Source of the DNA: Euschistus heros
Taxonomy: Eukaryota > Arthropoda > Insecta > Hemiptera > Pentatomidae
DNA: 64,000 nt
Assembly: GCA_003667255.2 (NCBI GenBank)
Contig: RCWM02000093.1
Location: 1,445,501-1,509,500, forward strand
Reading direction: 5' to 3'
Part shown: positions 49,078 through 62,310 of the stretch, in pieces
Numbering within the stretch: position 1 is the first letter of the stretch
Layout of the letters: every line of letters begins with the position of its first letter
Notes under the pieces: generated by a model
What the model saw: only the letters and a program-made list of their open reading frames with translations
The model's database searches: none
Told to the model about the DNA's origin: nothing
Translations under genes and position numbers: made by a program

Positions 49078-52000
49078 CAATCATTTACTTCCGCAAAAAG
49101 GGAACATAAAACTTTGACCTTTGGTGATAAAGCAAAAATTTTCAATGCCAAAAATGAAGCGTAAATATGAATTTAAAAAAAAAAAAATTATCTTTTTGAC
49201 ATTGTTATGCATTATTACATCAGTACATAAAACGATTCCAATACTCTTGTTTTATTACTAATCTTAATATCAGTATTAATAGTATTATTAAATAATATTA
49301 AATAAATTCAAGACAAATATTTTAGTTTTTTTTACTATCGTTTACCGCAGTTATTTACGATATTGTATTTTTGTCAATACTTACTGTGATTTAGTTTGAT
49401 CAGCAATAATGCTTTATTATTAATTTTTTATTATTAATGGTGCCTCTAACCAAATGTGGTGGTACATGGCACCAAAATGTAAATAAATAAATAAATAAAT
49501 AATGCTTTAAGTTCCATTTGACAAATAATAATCAAGTGTATATTAATCATCAAAGGCAAACTATGTGATGATGACAACAATAATTTTATATCTAAAACAT
49601 CAAATATTTTTAATTTTTAGCGAACTAGTAGGGCTAAAAAATAAAAGTGAATATAAAGTCCTGGATTTTCTTATTGAGAGCAGAATAGTTTTTTCTTATG
49701 TAATATTTTTATAGTTGAACAATATAAGTGTTAGATTGTAAATCTAATGAATCCAAAATGATTATTATGAATAAGAAACAAACATTATCTGGCCATTTAC
49801 TATTTATAGGGACAGGTAATTTTGCAATATGACTTAACAAAATTGTGATTTTAAAAAAGAAAAAGTGAAACATTTATTATTTTTAATTAGTACTATGTAA
49901 AACAAACATAGTATTTAGTAAACAGAGTATTAAGTATGAATAAGTGTTAAACAAATTTTCTATGATTCCAGCCACTTTCTCCTCTCTATCTGCTATTCAT
50001 CGGGTTTGATATCGGTAACACTTCTTTGGTTTCAAGTTAAAGAAGTTCGCATCCAATTATTACGTCCTCGTTATTATCAAAGATCCAACATTTAAAATAA
50101 ATGAGGCATTGATGCAAAGAAACCTCAATCCGTTGGTGCAATATCTGGGCTATACGCAGGATAAGGCAAAACGTTTAGTCCTTGGTGCTCCTAGAATTTT
50201 TCCTAGGCCGAACCAGAACGATGTGTATTCCTCTGTATAATGTAGCGACTTTAGCAAAATTGCTTTGTTCCGCTTGAACGGATCGACACACTTAGCACTT
50301 TAGGCTGCATAAACTCTTTTTCACAGTTCACAGTAACGGTTTGAGTTCACTTCCCAGCATGATGAAGAATTTCGATGGAAGAAGAAGAAGAATTTCGATG
50401 GATAACTTATTCTGCTATGAAGTATAGGGCACACCTTTTTTTTTTTTTTTTTTTTTTTTTTTGGTTACTGCCCTTGATCTAAGACCTTTTTTCCTGTAAT
50501 GTCTCATAAGCTCACAAATTAGGTTTTTTTCTTCTGACGTTGCACAAGCCTTATAAAAATATATATGACCTTATAAAGCCAAATCGCACCACAAGGAACT
50601 AATGTATTAATGAAAGTATACATCGACACATATAGTAAGAATAAAAACATCCTTAAAGGATAAATTATGATCATTGGAATAATGATATATATTTATGCAC
50701 AAAAACTTTTATAACAACTTAGTATTTATGATTCCGTGGACAATATATTAAAATTTTACAAAACGCAATAAATTTAGAACTATTATAAAAATCTAATTGT
50801 ACAATAACACGAACATACAATTCTATATGGTATCGAATAGTCCAGAAGATGCTTCCCATCTTCTCTGCCGTCGTTGTATTCTCATTTTTCAGTTGAATGG
50901 ATGTCTCCGAATACCACCTCACCCAATTTCTTACTGAAAAGTTTTTTTCATGGCCTTTTTGGTTAGGTTCAAATAGGAGGAGGAATCGTCTTGCTCCACT
51001 TGCGCCAATATAGCTGAAACAGTAGAACATGAATGCATAAGAGGACTAGGGATAGTCAGATATTCCTTCTGTCAAATATTTTGCAGATTCCGTCGCTAAG
51101 GTCTGCTGAACATTTTGTAGCATATGATAACTGATAATAATATAATAATAAATAATAACATATGAGTGAAGAAAATAAGAAGCCACGTAACTAATATGTT
51201 TAAATCATAGATTTAAACCAAATTCGAAAACTAAATTTGGACGAAAAGAAATGTATTGTCAAAGATTTTCCCTTTACTAGAACTGAAAATAATCAAAGAC
51301 TTCAAGACCGTGACACCCTTAAATTAATTATTTATTTATTTATTTATTTTATTTTATGAAATAGGTGGAAAAAGCTAAACGTAACATAAAACTATGCAGT
51401 ATTGGTAGTAATATTGAACATTAAGCAAGCAAAATTGTTACAAATAAAATTATGTGCAATGTGGAGTATTTGACATCGTTGATGTTTGGATTGATGGATG
51501 GAAAAATTGCAATAGAAAAACATTGTGTATGTATGCCTCTTTAAGATAAATACATATATCATTATTGGACATTATTTTATATCACCTTTCAGTTCTTTGA
51601 ACAGCATAACTTGCCAAATTCACTTATGGTAATACAATAATTGTGCATTTACTTATTATATAATTATATTAAAATAATATGACATAGCACTTATTTTTTA
51701 ATAAATAACTTACTCATGACGCTTTAATTAGTTTCTACAGAAAACAGAAACGTATATTAAACTCATTTTAGGCTATTTCATCTGTCTCATATTATACATA
51801 AATAAGAATATTGGATAGCAAGAGTTGGATATGAAAGGAATCCAATAGTTTAAGGGATTGAAGTTAGTCGCTCATCTAGATAAACTACTACGAAAAAGAT
51901 GATATTGGAGAAAACCTTATGCAAAGCTGCTGTAGGTGTGGAAGATATGAGTGGTAACTTTGATTTCTTGCTATCTTTTTAAACACTTCTGTCTTGACAC

Positions 52001-52190
52001 CATAATAAATGTTTGCCATTGCTATGGATGCTTTTGGAGTAAAATTATTATTCAATTTATTAATGAGTCGTGGCAAATTACAGGATGGATTCGGATATCA
52101 TCTCAACATATTGGATTCAGAATTCTTGAAGAGAATTCTGATCCGCTTTAAGGAGCACAAGGAAATAAAAATAAATGGAGTGAATTGTTA
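49078..52190. other. Between genes 2 and 3: repeats, no supported gene
   Basis: A (TAAA)n tail at about 49478-49502 follows GGTGGTACATGGCACC and looks like the 3' end of a LINE insertion. A 27-base poly(T) lies at 50436-50462. A short tandem duplication of GAAGAATTTCGATGGA lies near 50365-50402. A moderately GC-rich patch at 50020-50320 and the open frames at 50719-51030 and 51951-52215 have no recognised domain. Confidence 0.45.
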
Positions 52191-52196
52191 TTTATT
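52191..52196 (-). terminator. Polyadenylation signal of six-Cys gene 3
   Basis: AATAAA on the minus strand, about 121 bases beyond the stop codon. Confidence 0.45.
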
Positions 52197-52316
52197 TAGA
52201 ATATTTTACCAGTAAAAAAGGAATGGATCTTTAGGAAGCAGTACACAAAATTTAAATTCAAAATAAAATACGTTGTAATCTATTTTTGCTAACAGTAAAT
52301 TGTAACATCTGATAAC

Positions 52317-53776
52317 TTATAATACAGGGTTGGGAGTGACCACTCCAAAGGTATGCATGATTTGCCTGATCTGAGGGATGTGCTGGACGTGCCCTGGTAC
52401 CACTAGGCACTGCTCGGCCCCGTTGGCCAGGGGGTTGTTCTGGCAGGAGAACACTGGGCTCAGGCAGCAAGGTTGTCCACCGCTTGGAGAGCACTGTGAC
52501 AGAACAGGTCATAACTTTATAGTTGGAATTTAGGATATTATTATTTATGTTGAAGTATGCCATATTTGGATAAATTTTAACAATCATCAAAAAAATACTT
52601 ACTGGGTTACCGTTCATGATGCAGTTGGAAGTGACAATGGAGGAAGGGCTGATCTGTTCGTACGCCAAGAACTGCTGGATCCCTTGCATTGTGTTCAGGT
52701 CAATACCTAGAATGAACATTGAAGTCATACTTTTACGATAATAGTGTTTAACTTAAATATATATATATTTATAAGAAAGAAATATTTGAACAAAATATTT
52801 TTTGTTATCTTTCAATATTTTAAAAATATAAATAATAGAATGAATTTTATCATGTATACTGAACTATAGACTGGAGAAGATGATCAGGGATGCAGTCAAA
52901 GAGGACACCACGTCTAAGGAGAAATATGTTAATACGTGCCAACGTTTCGACCTATCCTGCAGGTCTTCTTCAGGGCCACCAAACCATACTGGTGAGGAGA
53001 CGAACGATGCCACAATGTTTGAATTCGTCGAAACGTTGGCACGTTTAAAGTATTTCTACTTAAACGTGGTGTTCCTCTTTGTCTGCATCCCTGATCATTT
53101 TCTCAATTCATTATAACAGTCTCGTATACTTTTATCATTATAGATCGTTAACTTGAATGGATCGTTGAAGTCACTCTATGTAAATTTGGTTTTTAGGTTT
53201 TCTGTCAATATTTTGAAGTTACAGGCAGCTAACCAATTTTATTTTTACTCCATTGCTGTACTTTTAACGGTATCTAAATGGTACAGAATACATATTTATA
53301 TATGTTGATTTTTATTTTGTTTTTTGCATTATATTTCAATATCTAATTCCTAAAATAAAATAATGATTAATAAGTTTTACCAAGATGTAACCAAAATAAA
53401 ATAGTAAATATAAATAAAATGTGAATAATTGTTTTCTAATTTTCTTATTCGCGATATATATTTATAAAACATATAGTTTTTTTTATCAGAATTATTATTA
53501 TTTCATTTTTTCTTAATATTAAACTTTCTATTGTTTGATTAAATACATGTGCATTAATCGTAATTCTTTGAATGAAAGTTTACCATATATTACATATAGC
53601 TAACCATATAATACATATAGCTAATTAAAAATAAACTATAAAAATAAGACTTAACTTAGTACATGTTATTTTTTTTTTATACACATAAAACAAATAATAG
53701 CCTATCAGATACCTGATCCACTCTGTGCGGAAACTACACCAACGAAGGCTACGAAGAGTGCCAAATATTTCATCAT
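52317..53776 (-). CDS. Six-cysteine secreted protein 3
   Basis: Three exons: 53776-53713, 52706-52603 and 52493-52317, with intron phases 1 and 0. There are two adjacent start codons (53776 and 53773). The first gives 114 residues and the second 113, and the second aligns with the start of gene 4. The signal peptide is MMKYLALFVAFVGVVSA, then QSGSG. The exon-2 and exon-3 products are identical to those of gene 4 (IDLNTMQGIQQFLAYEQISP ... TPNPVL), although the DNA differs at 5 of 104 and 2 of 177 positions, all silent. The first 45 bases of the 3' UTR and the TATA region are also shared with gene 4. Intron 1 carries a Penelope-like inverted repeat. The gene is divergent from gene 4, with start codons 1.7 kb apart. 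Confidence 0.92.
52871..53110. repeat. Penelope-like inverted repeat in intron 1 of gene 3
   Basis: The left arm (about 52871-52955) and right arm (about 53022-53107) are inverted copies sharing ATGATCAGGGATGCAG, CAAAGAGG, ACACCACGT and ACGTGCCAACGTTTCGAC. On the minus strand the left part reads CCTGAAGA, the stem GACCT/AGGTC and GAAACGTTGGCAC. On the plus strand the right part reads GAGGA, GACGAA/TTCGTC and GAAACGTTGGCAC. This stem-plus-GAAAC layout is that of hammerhead motifs in Penelope-like terminal repeats, with the core changed at one or more bases. Confidence 0.6.
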
Positions 53777-55498
53777 TTTATAGTAGTTTACGTTAGCTCT
53801 CGACTGAAGGCTCTGGTGCCCATCTCAAGCTTCTTGTGGATTATATATCTTTCAAACGAACTGTAAAAAGTGACCTTTGTGAATCTTAACTGCATCTAGA
53901 ATGAGCAATAAGGTTCGTCATCATGCGCAAAAATCCTTGCGAATCGCCGTTTTCAATGTTGACATCAAAGGGTTTCAATTGAAAGGAAAAAATATAGAAT
54001 AAGACCTACCTACAGATGTGAGTAATAGATTTTTTTTTTATTAAGCCATGCGACATGTTTTGGCATTCGCTAAGAGAAGAACAATACCTTTCGTCCTCAA
54101 AAATTAAAACAAATAAATAAAAAAATAAGACATAAATAAATAAAAAAATAAAACATATATAAATAAAAAAAATAAAAAATCTATTGTGAAATATATTTTA
54201 AGAATAGTATACAAAGGAGTATTGCAGAACCTTTATCCGGTATATAAAAGTTGAAATGCTTAAAATATCTTAGTTTAATTCTTTAGATCAAATAAAAAAA
54301 AAAAAAATCCTCAAAAAAGTAGTCGATGTTGAACCGGCGGGTAAAACATTGAAAGGTAGGGCATTGATTGTTAGTGGTAACATCAACTATGTTCCCTATT
54401 TTATTTACCTTGTCAATATTTATCAAGAATTTTAAGTTTTACTAATATTAATTGAAGAAATTGACTCATAATTAAGGAACAGGCTATACCATACTTTCTC
54501 AAAAGCTTTTGAAAAATATTGAAAAAACTGTGAAGCAATATATATTTTTAAATTACAAATATGTTGAAATGATATGTATATTCAGCACAAGCGTTAAAGC
54601 ATTAATCAATCATCTGCTCCGTTTCCCAATATGATATGGAATTAGTACTTCATAAGTATTCTTAAGTTTGAAATCCTTCGAAACTTGATTATCTTCCACT
54701 TTTCAATCTTGCAATACTAATTTATTTAACGTAATATCATTTTCTCTATTCCCTCCGTTAAAATTAGTCCCATCGTCAAATAAAAATTTAACCTAAGTTT
54801 AAATCTCTCCTTTCCTTTATTTTTATTGAATTAAGGGTAGAATTTGCCAAAACCAACTAATTCGACTCTTTAATTTTTTCACAACTGGTCGATAAATAGG
54901 AAGGGGCGTTATTTTTTTGGTCGGCCGTTCCCAATGTGATTTTTACTACTTTTTTTTTTTTTAGAAAACCTCTCATCTAAGGATAGTCTAATATGAAAAC
55001 TATTTTTTAAAACATCTAGAAAATGGACTGATTTTATATAAAAAATCTGGTTTTGGAATTATTATAATTTGTGAATTCAATAGATCCTAAAAAGGTAGTG
55101 TAACTCTATTCCATATACTTTGTATGATCCTGATATTATAATATATAATGTTACATCATATTATTATTGAATGTGACGTGCTGAATTCAAATTTTGTAAC
55201 TATTGTGTTGCGCTACAAAATTGTTTTAGTATAATTTTTTTTTTTATTAATAATATAAATTTCTGGTGAAAAATGTAATTTAAAAAAAAATATTTTTTTA
55301 AGTTACTTCTTCTACAGTAAAATCAAATGTAATAAATATTAATAACAAATGAGTTATGTGTCTTCTGATAGTGTGACTCATTCTTGATGTAACTGAAATT
55401 CACGAAGGTCGTACTCTTGAAAGATATATAATGTGCAAGCAGACGGCAAAAAGTATCAAAGCTTTCCGCAAAAAGTTACAGTAAACATCTTAAAGAAA
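53777..55498. promoter_or_regulatory. Divergent promoter region between genes 3 and 4
   Basis: The two head-to-head genes share the string TTGAAAGATATATAAT at their TATA boxes (gene 3 at about 53840-53853 on the minus strand, gene 4 at about 55417-55432 on the plus strand). Similarity does not extend far beyond this. The middle is AT-rich with A-rich simple sequence around 54100-54300 and shows no exon. Confidence 0.55.
55425..55432 (+). promoter_or_regulatory. TATA box of six-Cys gene 4
   Basis: TATATAAT about 70 bases before the ATG, in the same sequence context as the TATA box of gene 3. Confidence 0.6.
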
Positions 55499-56651
55499 AT
55501 GAAGTTCTTAGTTCTCTTAGTGGCCGTCGTTGGTGTAGTTTCTGCTCAGAGTGGATCAGGTATCTAATTGGCTGTTTGAATATTATTTCAGGAGTTTCAA
55601 CAAAATTCCTTCGCGTTAATTGATTTTTTTTTTTATATTTGTATAATTAGGTAGCATAGGAAAATGTCATTTGAAGTTCTAATTAATGTACATAATCCAT
55701 CAGCAGATGGTATAACTACTCTCTTAGTAACTCTCTTTTCGGTTATAATCTTCAGTGGATCAGTTATTGGCTTATGTCTTAACATTTTGTAAAATAGAAG
55801 TTAGGAAATTTGTTCGTAATTGATGAATTGCAATGCAAAGCATGTTTACAAAGAGATGTCATCTACCGATTTCATTTAATCAAACATTGAAAAGTTACTT
55901 GCGAAAGTCTTGGTTTTTGAATATAATTTTATAAAATTAGAAATAATAAAAATATTACACTTTGGTGTATTTTAAATCATATTGTTATTATTTTCTCTAC
56001 TATTCCAGAGTAGAAATTATATTAATATAAGCAAGAGAGGCTTTATTTATAAAACATATTCTTCTTGTTTCCCAACTAAGAAAAACAAAATATTAAAATA
56101 GGATATCGTTCAATATTATTTGATTGTTTACTGCTTTTTATTGTTTACTAATATTAAATCCTAATATTATTTAATTTTCGTTAACTCTTTTAAATAAACT
56201 GGAAATGTTTACTTAATTAATATGAATTCTATTTTACCATCTAGAAATAAAATGGAAATTATTATTAAACTAAAGTTCAACTTTCTCGCTAGGTATTGAC
56301 CTCAACACAATGCAAGGAATCCAGCAGTTCTTGGCGTACGAGCAGATCAGCCCTTCCTCCATTGTCACTTCTAACTGCATCATGAACGGAAACCCAGTAA
56401 GTATTTTCTCTTTAATCCACAAAACACTTCGTAAATCAATAAATACAAATTGAAACTAACTTTTTCTGTCACAGTGCTCTCCAAGCGGTGGACAACCTTG
56501 CTGCCTGAGCCCAGTGTTCTCCTGCCAGAACAACCCCCTGGCCAACGGGGCCGAGCAGTGCCTAGTGGTACCAGGGCACGTCCAGCACATCCCTCAGATC
56601 AGGCAGATCATGCACACCTTTGGAGTGGTCACTCCCAACCCTGTATTATAA
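55499..56651 (+). CDS. Six-cysteine secreted protein 4
   Basis: Three exons: 55499-55559, 56293-56396 and 56475-56651. Introns are 733 and 78 bases, phases 1 and 0. The product has 113 residues. Residues 1-16 (MKFLVLLVAVVGVVSA) form the signal peptide, and the mature N-terminus QSGSG would start with a cyclisable Gln. Residues 22-48 (IDLNTMQGIQQFLAYEQISP onward) look helical and have no Cys. The six cysteines are C49-x6-C56-x7-C64-C65-x6-C72-x11-C84. The tail (residues 85-113) holds VVPGHVQHIPQIRQIMHTFG and ends NPVL. The C-C-CC-C-C order is that of inhibitor cystine knot proteins, but the long tails on both sides are not typical and no family is recognised. An AATAAA follows at 56750. The mature sequence is identical to gene 3. 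Confidence 0.93.
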
Positions 56652-56749
56652 GTTATCAAATGTTACAATCGATTGTTAGCAAAAACATATTATAACAAGA
56701 CAATAGTTGTCATATATTCTATGTAAACAAATATAATTATATAATTTAA

Positions 56750-56755
56750 AATAAA
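56750..56755 (+). terminator. Polyadenylation signal of six-Cys gene 4
   Basis: AATAAA about 99 bases after the stop codon. Confidence 0.55.
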
Positions 56756-59223
<2,468 letters not shown>

Positions 59224-59231
<8 letters not shown>

Positions 59232-59250
59232 TAAAAAAAAAAAAAAAAAA
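59224..59250 (+). repeat. Polyadenylation signal and A18 tail of a retroposon
   Basis: AATAAACGT is followed directly by 18 A residues embedded in genomic DNA, the signature of a reverse-transcribed polyadenylated RNA. The source is not identified. Confidence 0.55.
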
Positions 59251-59993
59251 TCTTTACAGCGAAGCTTACTTTTGTCGATTGTTTTATTACCATTTAGAAA
59301 AGTAGGGTTGAATCAGCCTCAGGTTTGAGGCTAATACAGGAAATTATAACATATTTATATAATTTAATTATACAGTGGAGTGGTGACACTCGCTTTCAGA
59401 TTACTAATTAAAATTATAAAATGTAGCATCGTTCTTTAAAATTAATTTATGTGGTCGCAAAGCCGGCGATTTTGAGATTGTTACGAATTCCATGGATTAC
59501 AACAGAGAACACTGTCTCTCTCTTAAGGTTGAATTGAGTGTAAACACTCTAACTGGCACCTATCATGTTCAATCACCACATCATTTCACGCACATAATGT
59601 AACTTTAACAGAAAGCATTTAATTTTAATTATACAGATACTAATTATATAAATTATCTAATTACCTAAGGGAACACTGGACCGATACCACTGTAATATCC
59701 AATGCTTAAGTTATCTTACAGTGCATTGCAGTATTCATTAAATTTAGAAAATATAGTGAAAATTCTGGTCCATGGTTGGTAATTCAAAATCATCTATTCT
59801 GAAACCTAATTATCTTCAACAGTAAGCAGATGACAGAAATAAAAAAAATGATATAAGTTTTTTTTAATTAACTATATTTATATTGATTACTTTTAAGGAA
59901 AGGTAATCTTTAACATCATCCTTGTAAGTCCTACACGTGGGCTCAGTATCCGTCTTATCAAAGGACGTGGTTTTATGGTTCAACTACAAAGAA
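59251..59993. other. Upstream region of gene 5, nothing identified
   Basis: AT-rich DNA with no exon or repeat beyond the gene 5 TATA box. Confidence 0.5.
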
Positions 59994-60002
59994 TATATAT
60001 AA
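59994..60002 (+). promoter_or_regulatory. TATA box of six-Cys gene 5
   Basis: TATATATAA about 60 bases before the ATG. Confidence 0.6.
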
Positions 60003-60056
60003 CAACGGTGGTGGTCTAGAAGCACGCATTCTCTGCTGAAGAACAAAAGCAACACC

Positions 60057-60601
60057 ATGAAGTTCTGTGTACTGTTATTGTCTGCTGTCGTAGCTGTCTC
60101 TGCCCAGGCTGGTGGTAAGTAAATCATAATAGGTATATACATTCCTAGTAAAAGGGAATCCGCAATAAGTCCGGATGAAATTTATTAATGTCATATATAA
60201 ATGATAAGTTATTGAAGGATTATAAGAACTATCTTGTTTCCTTGTAAAACCGTGAATCTACAAGTATAAAAACTCCAGAAAAAACGTGGAGAACCAATCA
60301 ATAACTTTACCTTGTAATGCTGTAGTACGAGTATATTCAGATAATGCGTTTTTTTTTTTTGTTTATCTTATTTGAAGTAAAGAGTGTTTAATTTCGAAAT
60401 TATAGATTAAATATAACACTTTAATATAATGATTTCAACTGTTAAATTTTAAATGTTTCATAATGATGGAATTAGAATAATATCGTTATTTTTATCATTT
60501 CATAAATACATAATATTCCATTATATCTATTTTTTTTTTTTTTTTTTGCACATAATACTTCTTACTGATTACCGAAATTTTGAAAAATGAATATATATAT
60601 T

Positions 60602-60671
<70 letters not shown>

Positions 60672-61257
60672 TTTTTTTTTTTTTTTAAATTTTGGTGATG
60701 TAACACAATGTGTATATTTAAGTATTTGAATGACTCACAGTTCACTGTTTATCATTTATAATATTATTCATATATTGTAATAATGGTTGCAGTCGTTTAA
60801 GTAATTAAATATTTTTTATTTATCATAGTATTATAGGATGCATTTTTATGAAACTTCCCAAGTTAACTAAATTTATATGTTTGATTTCCTCAAGGTCCGA
60901 ACCTGAACACTGTTCAAGGAATCCAGCAGTTCTTGGCCTTCGAGCAGATCAGTCCATCATCCATCGTCACATCCAACTGCATCATGAACGGCAACCCGGT
61001 ATGTATTGTCTCTTTTGATTCCAGCAAACAATCTTTCATGAAAATTTAAACTGTTTGAACATTAATAATTTTTTTCACAGTGCTCTCCGAGCGGTGGCCA
61101 ACCTTGCTGCCTTAGCCCTGTCTTCTCCTGCCAGAGCAATCCACAAGCCAATGGAGCCAACCAGTGTCTCGTCGTTCCTGGGCATGTCCAACACATTCCT
61201 CAGATCAAGCAGATCATGCATACCTTTGGAGTAGTCACACCCAATCCAGTATTATAG
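60057..61257 (+). CDS. Six-cysteine secreted protein 5
   Basis: Three exons: 60057-60114, 60895-60998 and 61081-61257, with intron phases 1 and 0 and donors GTAAGT and GTATGT. The product has 112 residues. The signal peptide is MKFCVLLLSAVVAVSA, then QAGG. The mature chain runs PNLNTVQGIQQFLAFEQISP, SNCIMNGNPCSPSGGQPCC, VFSCQSNPQANGANQC and VVPGHVQHIPQIKQIMHTFG, ending NPVL. The Cys spacing equals that of genes 2-4. The DNA of exon 3 has many silent differences from genes 2-4, so it has not been homogenised with them. Intron 1 has a poly(T) and a (TA)n tract. AATAAA lies at 61285-61290, 28 bases after the stop. It is in tandem with gene 4, 3.4 kb downstream. Confidence 0.93.
60591..60664. repeat. 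(TA)n microsatellite in intron 1 of gene 5
   Basis: About 70 bases of near-perfect alternating TA, followed by a poly(T) run. Confidence 0.95.
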
Positions 61258-61284
61258 TTATTCAGCATTCACATCCTTTTGTAT

Positions 61285-61290
61285 AATAAA
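61285..61290 (+). terminator. Polyadenylation signal of six-Cys gene 5
   Basis: AATAAA 28 bases after the stop codon. Confidence 0.55.
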
Positions 61291-61599
61291 AATAATTTGT
61301 TGCTTGTTTTAACACCAACAATAAAAACTGGATGATACTCTGATGAATTAATAGAATTTTTAAGCAAATAAAACATACTTTAACTCTTATCTATATAGTA
61401 CCTTCTACTTTTCAATAGATAACTTAGCATATTTCTTGTTTATATCATTAATATCATATGCTTTATTTTTATTTTTGTAAAGCAGCAAAATGAAAGTTAT
61501 TACAAATCGTACCATAGAATATGTATATATGAGCAAATGATTTTAAATCATCTCAAAGTCTTTTGTGATGAACAATCTGTCATTATATTGAGAATTTCA

Positions 61600-61805
61600 C
61601 TCTCACCGGACACCATCTAATGAAGTTGCAGTCTAATGAGAGAAAGAGTTAAACGAAACGATTTCAATAGACTTCAGAAGTGTAGAGACCGTGGATTTCA
61701 AGGCATTCTATGCTATAAGTCTATAGATCTCTACGGTAAAATTGCAAAAACTACTTTATTGTTCCAAGCTGACGATACTGCCCTCAACAGACAGGAATAT
61801 GAGTA
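61600..61805 (+). pseudogene. Possible LINE RT fragment
   Basis: Near 61760 the plus strand reads LLFQADDTALNRQEYE, similar to the ADDTAL form of the LINE reverse transcriptase active site with one extra residue. Nothing else of the domain can be traced with confidence. Confidence 0.3.
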
Positions 61806-62064
61806 GAGAAATTAATTTATATTATTGGGGTACTGAAAAGAAGAAAATAATCAGTAATTTTTTTTCCATTTACAAAGTAATAAGTTGCTATTAAATCAAT
61901 TCCAACTTTGGATTTCTCACTCCTTGAAATCATAATTAAACTTATAAATTTATGGCTTTTTTATTATAATAATAATAACTTATTTTATTTAAAAAAATTA
62001 TTTATTTATTTTGGCTTTGTGTATATCCACATCTGCCACGGAAAATACCTTCCTTTTTTACTGT

Positions 62065-62230
62065 TTATCTATATTTTGATTTGATGTTGAAGGTTATACT
62101 GTCTAGCACCTCCAAAATTTTAGTATTTGATACCAGTTGGCTCACTTTAGTGGGGTGCATTACCTTGTTGCACACCAGTGCTTCCATTAGCTTTTCTCTT
62201 CCTTCTTCGTATAATATTTGCATGTAAAAT
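62065..62230 (-). other. Possible coding exon or pseudogene fragment, unknown
   Basis: On the minus strand a frame ending at a TAG at 62065 reads LYEEGREKLMEALVCNKV, then MHPTKVSQLVSNTKILEVLD, with an amphipathic, charged composition unlike the AT-rich noise around it. The upstream part of the frame is low-complexity hydrophobic sequence. I recognise no family and cannot place a convincing acceptor. Confidence 0.25.
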
Positions 62231-62310
62231 ATTAAAAAAATATAGCGAAAAAAAATAGTTATTAATAATATCAAAACCATACAACAGAAGAGATGAAGTG
62301 AAATTAACAA

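Noticed and set aside
52258..52728. A 156-residue minus-strand open frame over gene 3, and similar alternate-frame reads at 47339-47566 and 56450-56695
   Set aside because: They read exon 3 in the wrong frame and run through introns. The alternate frame stays open in genes 2-4 but has an early stop in gene 5 and breaks the conserved Cys pattern, so it is a by-product of GC-rich coding sequence.
55499..56651. Hydrophobin-like protein
   Set aside because: The vicinal cysteine and C-x6-C pattern recall half of a hydrophobin, but hydrophobins have eight cysteines with two CC pairs and are fungal. The six-Cys order fits a knottin-type framework better.
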